Shown here piece by piece: positions 60,908-64,000 of a DNA stretch of 64,000 nt (position 1 is the stretch's first letter; each line of letters opens with the position of its first letter). The notes under the pieces are model-generated. The model saw only the letters and a program-made list of their open reading frames with translations. It did not search any database and was not told the DNA's origin. The translations under genes were made by a program, and so were the position numbers. Origin of the DNA: Hymenobacter baengnokdamensis (GTDB lineage Bacteria; Bacteroidota; Bacteroidia; Cytophagales; Hymenobacteraceae); the NCBI RefSeq assembly GCF_008728635.1, contig NZ_CP044285.1, forward strand, positions 248,001 to 312,000, read 5' to 3'.

Positions 60908-61854
60908 CTCTGCGGCTGGCTGGGGTCAGTAACGAACCGAATGTTGCGCTTCAACCCCTCGTAGCCCGTGCGCTTGAGCGGCGATTGGCGAAACAGCTCC
61001 TGAAAAACTTCGTGGGTAATTTCCTGCCAGTCAGTGACTGACAGTTTATTCAGTTCGGGTCGGGGCTGAAACTGGGGCTCCTGCGTGGCCTTTGAAAAGC
61101 GGTTCCAGGGGCACACATCCTGGCAGATATCGCACCCAAATACCCAGTTGCCGAATTGCCCGGCCATATGTTGTGGAATCAGCTGGTCTTTCAGCTCAAT
61201 GGTAAAGTAGCTGATGCACTTGCTGCCATCGACCACGTAGGGCTCGGTGATGGCCTGCGTGGGGCAGGCATCAAGGCACTTGGTACAGGTGCCGCAGTAG
61301 TCGCGAATGGCCCCGTCGTAGTCCAGCTCCACGTCCACAATCAACTCGGCAATGAAATAGAACGAGCCTGCGCCCGGCGTGATAAGGTTAGCATTTTTGC
61401 CGACCCAGCCCAGGCCGCCTTTTTTGGCCCAGGCCTTATCGAGCACCGGCGCCGAATCGACGAAGCAGCGCCCGCTGATTTCGCCAATGTTGGCCTGCAT
61501 ATCGGCCAGCAAGGTTTTCAGCTTGTCTTTGATGACAAAGTGATAGTCACGCCCATAAGCGTACTTACTGATTTGCAGCGTTTCGGGCGGCTGTTGGGCT
61601 TCGGCCGGCGGGTAATAGTTGAGCAGTAAGGAAATCACCGATTTAGCGCCATCCACGAGCAGGCGCGGGTCGAGGCGCTTATCGAAGTGGTTTTCCATGT
61701 AGCTCATTTTTCCCTGCATGCCCTTCTTAAGCCAGTTTTCGAGGCGCGGGGCTTCTTCTTCCAGAAACTCAGCCCTGGAAATTCCGCAGGCCATGAAGCC
61801 CAACTCAGCCGCCCGGCGCTTGATGTAGGGTGTCCATTCGGCGTGCAGTAACAT
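60904..61854 (-). CDS. queG: Epoxyqueuosine reductase
   Basis: A 316-residue enzyme for the last step of queuosine synthesis in tRNA. The ATG at 61854 gives [20 protein letters not shown], then [20 protein letters not shown]. The two [4Fe-4S] sites are in [16 protein letters not shown] and [33 protein letters not shown] is family-typical for the cobalamin-binding part. The frame continues upstream into ruvB sequence, which is not part of this gene. Confidence 0.93.
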   Translation of the reverse strand: MLLHAEWTPYIKRRAAELGFMACGISRAEFLEEEAPRLENWLKKGMQGKMSYMENHFDKRLDPRLLVDGAKSVISLLLNYYPPAEAQQPPETLQISKYAYGRDYHFVIKDKLKTLLADMQANIGEISGRCFVDSAPVLDKAWAKKGGLGWVGKNANLITPGAGSFYFIAELIVDVELDYDGAIRDYCGTCTKCLDACPTQAITEPYVVDGSKCISYFTIELKDQLIPQHMAGQFGNWVFGCDICQDVCPWNRFSKATQEPQFQPRPELNKLSVTDWQEITHEVFQELFRQSPLKRTGYEGLKRNIRFVTDPSQPQS

Positions 61855-61882
61855 AGCTTTTGGGCAAGTGAGCTGTAGCATT

Positions 61883-61944
61883 GACGCTGCGAGTTCGCGC
61901 GTGAGAACATTGTTCAATGATACCACGCGCGGACTCACAGCGTC
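61883..61944. repeat. Imperfect inverted repeat between queG and ruvB
   Basis: Arms of 21 bp (61883-61903 and 61924-61944, GACGCTGxGAGTxCGCGCGTG) with two mismatches and a 20-nt AT-richer centre. The right arm continues to GCGCTAC and belongs to the same family as 37681-37706. Confidence 0.7.
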
Positions 61945-61957
61945 TGCGCTACACCTT

Positions 61958-63010
61958 TTACGATGTAATCTCGGCGAATAAGTCGCCCGAATTGCCGCGC
62001 AGATGCTGGGGCAATAGGCGCCCCAGATGCTGGTAGGCAGCTTCAGTAGCCTCGCGGCCCCGCGCCGTGCGCTTGATGTAGCCTTCCTGAATGAGAAAGG
62101 GCTCGTACACTTCCTCAATGGTTTCGCCCTCTTCGCCACAGGCCGTGGCGATGGTGCTGATACCCACCGGGCCACCCTTGAACTTGTCGATGATGGTGGT
62201 AAGAATACGCTTGTCCATATCGTCGAGGCCGCGGGCATCCACATCGAGCGCATTGAGGGCAAACTGGGCGATATCGACCGTAATGATGCCAGTGCCCTTT
62301 ATTTGGGCAAAGTCGCGGGTGCGGCGCAGCAGGTTGTTGGCAATGCGGGGCGTACCGCGTGAGCGGCGGGCAATCTCAAAGGCCGCATCTTCGTGGATGG
62401 GGGTACCCAGAATTTCGGCTGAGCGCTTCACAATGGTAGTCAGCAGCTTAGAGTCATAATACTCCAAGCGGGCCGAGATACCAAAGCGGGCCCGCAGCGG
62501 GGCCGTGAGCATACCCGAGCGCGTGGTAGCGCCGATGAGCGTGAAGGGCGACAGCGAAATCTGTACCGAGCGGGCATTGGGGCCCGAGTCGAGCATGATG
62601 TCGATGCGGTAGTCTTCCATCGCCGAATACAGATATTCTTCCACCACCGGATTGAGGCGGTGAATCTCGTCGATAAACAGCACGTCGTGCGGCTCCAGGT
62701 TGGTGAGCAGGCCGGCAAGGTCGCTGGGCTTGTCGAGCACCGGGCCGCTGGTCATTTTGATGCCGGCACCCAGCTCATTGGCAATGATGTGCGAGAGCGT
62801 GGTTTTGCCCAGGCCGGGCGGGCCGTGCAGCAGCACGTGGTCGAGGGCATCGCCGCGCTGCTTGGCCGCAGCTACGAAGACTTTCAGGTTTTCCAGGATT
62901 TTATCCTGGCCCGTAAAGTCATCGAAGCTGAGCGGGCGCAGGGCTTTGTCGATGTCCTTATCGGTGGTATCGAAGTGGTCGGTGCCGCCAGTTAGAAAGG
63001 CTTCGCGCAT
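61958..63010 (-). CDS. ruvB: Holliday junction branch-migration helicase RuvB
   Basis: A 350-residue AAA+ ATPase from the ATG at 63010 ([20 protein letters not shown]). [20 protein letters not shown] opens the large domain; Walker [10 protein letters not shown], Walker [21 protein letters not shown] and sensor [18 protein letters not shown] are present; the C-terminal winged helix ends [10 protein letters not shown]. It drives branch migration with RuvA. Codons further upstream (to 63079) are open but not family sequence. Confidence 0.96.
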   Translation of the reverse strand: MREAFLTGGTDHFDTTDKDIDKALRPLSFDDFTGQDKILENLKVFVAAAKQRGDALDHVLLHGPPGLGKTTLSHIIANELGAGIKMTSGPVLDKPSDLAGLLTNLEPHDVLFIDEIHRLNPVVEEYLYSAMEDYRIDIMLDSGPNARSVQISLSPFTLIGATTRSGMLTAPLRARFGISARLEYYDSKLLTTIVKRSAEILGTPIHEDAAFEIARRSRGTPRIANNLLRRTRDFAQIKGTGIITVDIAQFALNALDVDARGLDDMDKRILTTIIDKFKGGPVGISTIATACGEEGETIEEVYEPFLIQEGYIKRTARGREATEAAYQHLGRLLPQHLRGNSGDLFAEITS

Positions 63011-63121
63011 GGGATAGGCTATAGTTTGCGTGTCGAAAGATAACACATTGCGCCGGGTCATAGTGCCGAATTTTAGCAAAAAATACTAGTGGCCGAGCCG
63101 ACTTACTAATTCAATTAGCTA

Positions 63122-63742
63122 CTAGCGGGTAGCGCCCTCCTCCAGCCACGCAGTGGCCCAGTGGTGCAGCTCCTGCTCGGCCGGCCCAAACTCGCGCTCG
63201 TAGCGCCGCAGGCCGAAATGGCGGCATACCAGCCCAATGCCCCCAAAAACCGCCAGCCACAGGGCTATTTTCCAGCTGTCGGCCAGCTCATGCACGTGAA
63301 AGCGAGGCCAGTATAGCAGCAAGCCCCCTACCCCTACCAGCAGTACGTAAGGCACCGCCAGCCACCGGAAAATAGCGCGCCGAAACCGAAAGACCCGGAG
63401 CGAAGCCTGCACGTAGGCCTGGCTAGCGAGGCCCGGCTGGGCCGCCTGCCGCAGGGTAGTGCCCCACCACATGCCCCCGATAAACCCCAGGAGCGTGCCG
63501 GCCAGCAACAGCAGGCCCCAAAGCTGAGTAAGGACGGGCGGCCCTGACGTGAGCAGCCGCGACACCACAAATCCGCCTAACGATAGCAGCAACAAGCCAG
63601 TGGCCAGCCAGTTGCGCCGCCGGCCAAAGCGATGCAGGCGCTCAGCTTCGGCCAGTAGCGAGGCTGTGGCGGCCGGGACACTAGTAGCAGGCAGCGGGCC
63701 GGACTGCTGCTGCCAGCTTTGCTGTAAGTCAGAAAAATCCAT
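63122..63742 (-). CDS. Membrane protein next to a sigma factor gene, possible anti-sigma partner
   Basis: A 206-residue protein. N-terminal cytoplasmic part MDFSDLQQSWQQQSGPLPAT and a basic stretch, then four hydrophobic segments (WLATGLLLLSLGGFVVSRLL, LWGLLLLAGTLLGFIGGMWW, WLAVPYVLLVGVGGLLLYW, IALWLAVFGGIGLVCRHFG). It starts 12 bp after the stop codon of the sigma factor gene on the same strand. Such pairs in Bacteroidota often act together, but no known anti-sigma domain is recognisable. Confidence 0.6.
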   Translation of the reverse strand: MDFSDLQQSWQQQSGPLPATSVPAATASLLAEAERLHRFGRRRNWLATGLLLLSLGGFVVSRLLTSGPPVLTQLWGLLLLAGTLLGFIGGMWWGTTLRQAAQPGLASQAYVQASLRVFRFRRAIFRWLAVPYVLLVGVGGLLLYWPRFHVHELADSWKIALWLAVFGGIGLVCRHFGLRRYEREFGPAEQELHHWATAWLEEGATR

Positions 63743-63754
63743 AAGGCAGAGAGG

Positions 63755-64000
63755 TTAATCAGCAGCCAACGCGGGCATTACGCAGGCGGCAAGTTTCTTT
63801 TTAAGACGATTGAGGCGCACGCCTACGTTGCTCACGCTGAGGCCTAGCACGTCGGCAATTTGTTGATAAGAAGCATCTTCGAGGAGCAGCGACACCAGCA
63901 GACGGTCGGGGTCGGGCAGCAGGACAATGCAGTGGTGAAGCTGGTCGAGCAGCGCTTGCCGAGTGCGGGACGCCTCGCCCGAGTCGGCGGGCAGGCGCTC
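63755..64000 (-). CDS. Sigma-70 family RNA polymerase sigma factor, C-terminal part
   Basis: Only the last 81 residues are inside the window; the start lies beyond the right edge. LLPDPDRLLVSLLLEDASYQ and IADVLGLSVSNVGVRLNRLK form the helix-turn-helix of region 4 that reads the -35 element, and the tail KKKLAACVMPALAAD follows. The size and sequence are those of an ECF sigma factor. The membrane protein gene follows immediately. Confidence 0.88.
   Translation of the reverse strand, partial: ERLPADSGEASRTRQALLDQLHHCIVLLPDPDRLLVSLLLEDASYQQIADVLGLSVSNVGVRLNRLKKKLAACVMPALAAD

Noticed and set aside
61855..62262. Extended N-terminus for queG reaching into ruvB
   Set aside because: The added residues have no QueG similarity and overlap clear RuvB coding sequence.
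1..64000. tRNA, rRNA, transposase, integrase or CRISPR array
   Set aside because: None was recognised on either strand when reading the window; absence was judged by eye, not by covariance-model search.

Overview
The window looks like chromosomal DNA from a high-GC member of the Bacteroidota, most likely Hymenobacter or a close relative (Cytophagales). The evidence is the set of Bacteroidota-typical families (type IX secretion sorting domains, DUF4834, GWxTD, DUF5686, DUF4230, the alternative GlmU family, fused SecDF, type B L31), the lack of strong Shine-Dalgarno sequences, and several promoters of the Bacteroidota form TTG/TTTG, a spacer of about 20 nt, then TAnnTTTG. No rRNA, tRNA, CRISPR array, transposase or prophage was found.

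Layout. 1-11.4 kb: end of a YfhO-like membrane protein, a PLP-dependent deaminase, a membrane glycosyltransferase, DUF4230, recX, a DMT transporter, a large DUF5686 outer-membrane protein, DUF4834/GWxTD genes with overlapping divergent starts, and rlmB. 11.4-18 kb: mannose-1-phosphate guanylyltransferase, a GT2 glycosyltransferase, a KdsD-type isomerase, recQ, a small GxxExxY gene enclosed in perfect 81-bp inverted repeats, and a bacilliredoxin. 18-27.4 kb: a secreted subtilase-like protein, a hybrid sensor kinase and its LytTR regulator neighbour, and a PKD protein. 27.4-33.8 kb: an accessory-looking cassette of a helical-repeat cytoplasmic protein, a 46-residue secreted-type peptide, an oligopeptide-type binding lipoprotein, two permeases without ATPases, and a second small ORF sharing a promoter element with the first. 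34-49.4 kb: housekeeping genes (rmlD-like, cyclophilin, hemC, DUF2279, holB, GlmU-like, rpmE2, rdgB, udk, secDF) plus an AT-richer NHL-repeat T9SS protein. 49.5-64 kb: cytochrome c/YceI/DUF5777 cluster, NifU-like scaffold, a ricin-lectin/Cry-like/jacalin protein, aroC, BatD, two Tat-exported ferritin-like proteins, queG, ruvB, and a membrane protein next to a truncated sigma factor gene.

Most of the window is ordinary core genome. The most unusual parts are: (1) 52861-54609, which reads as a lectin-flanked delta-endotoxin-like pore-forming protein; (2) 16963-17544, a PD-(D/E)XK-like GxxExxY gene inside perfect inverted repeats that begin exactly at the TAG stop codons of two convergent genes, with a diverged solo copy at another TAG stop (8090-8141); (3) 27399-33816, a possible peptide-signalling or peptide-uptake cassette. 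Functions given for these three are inferences from sequence pattern and context.
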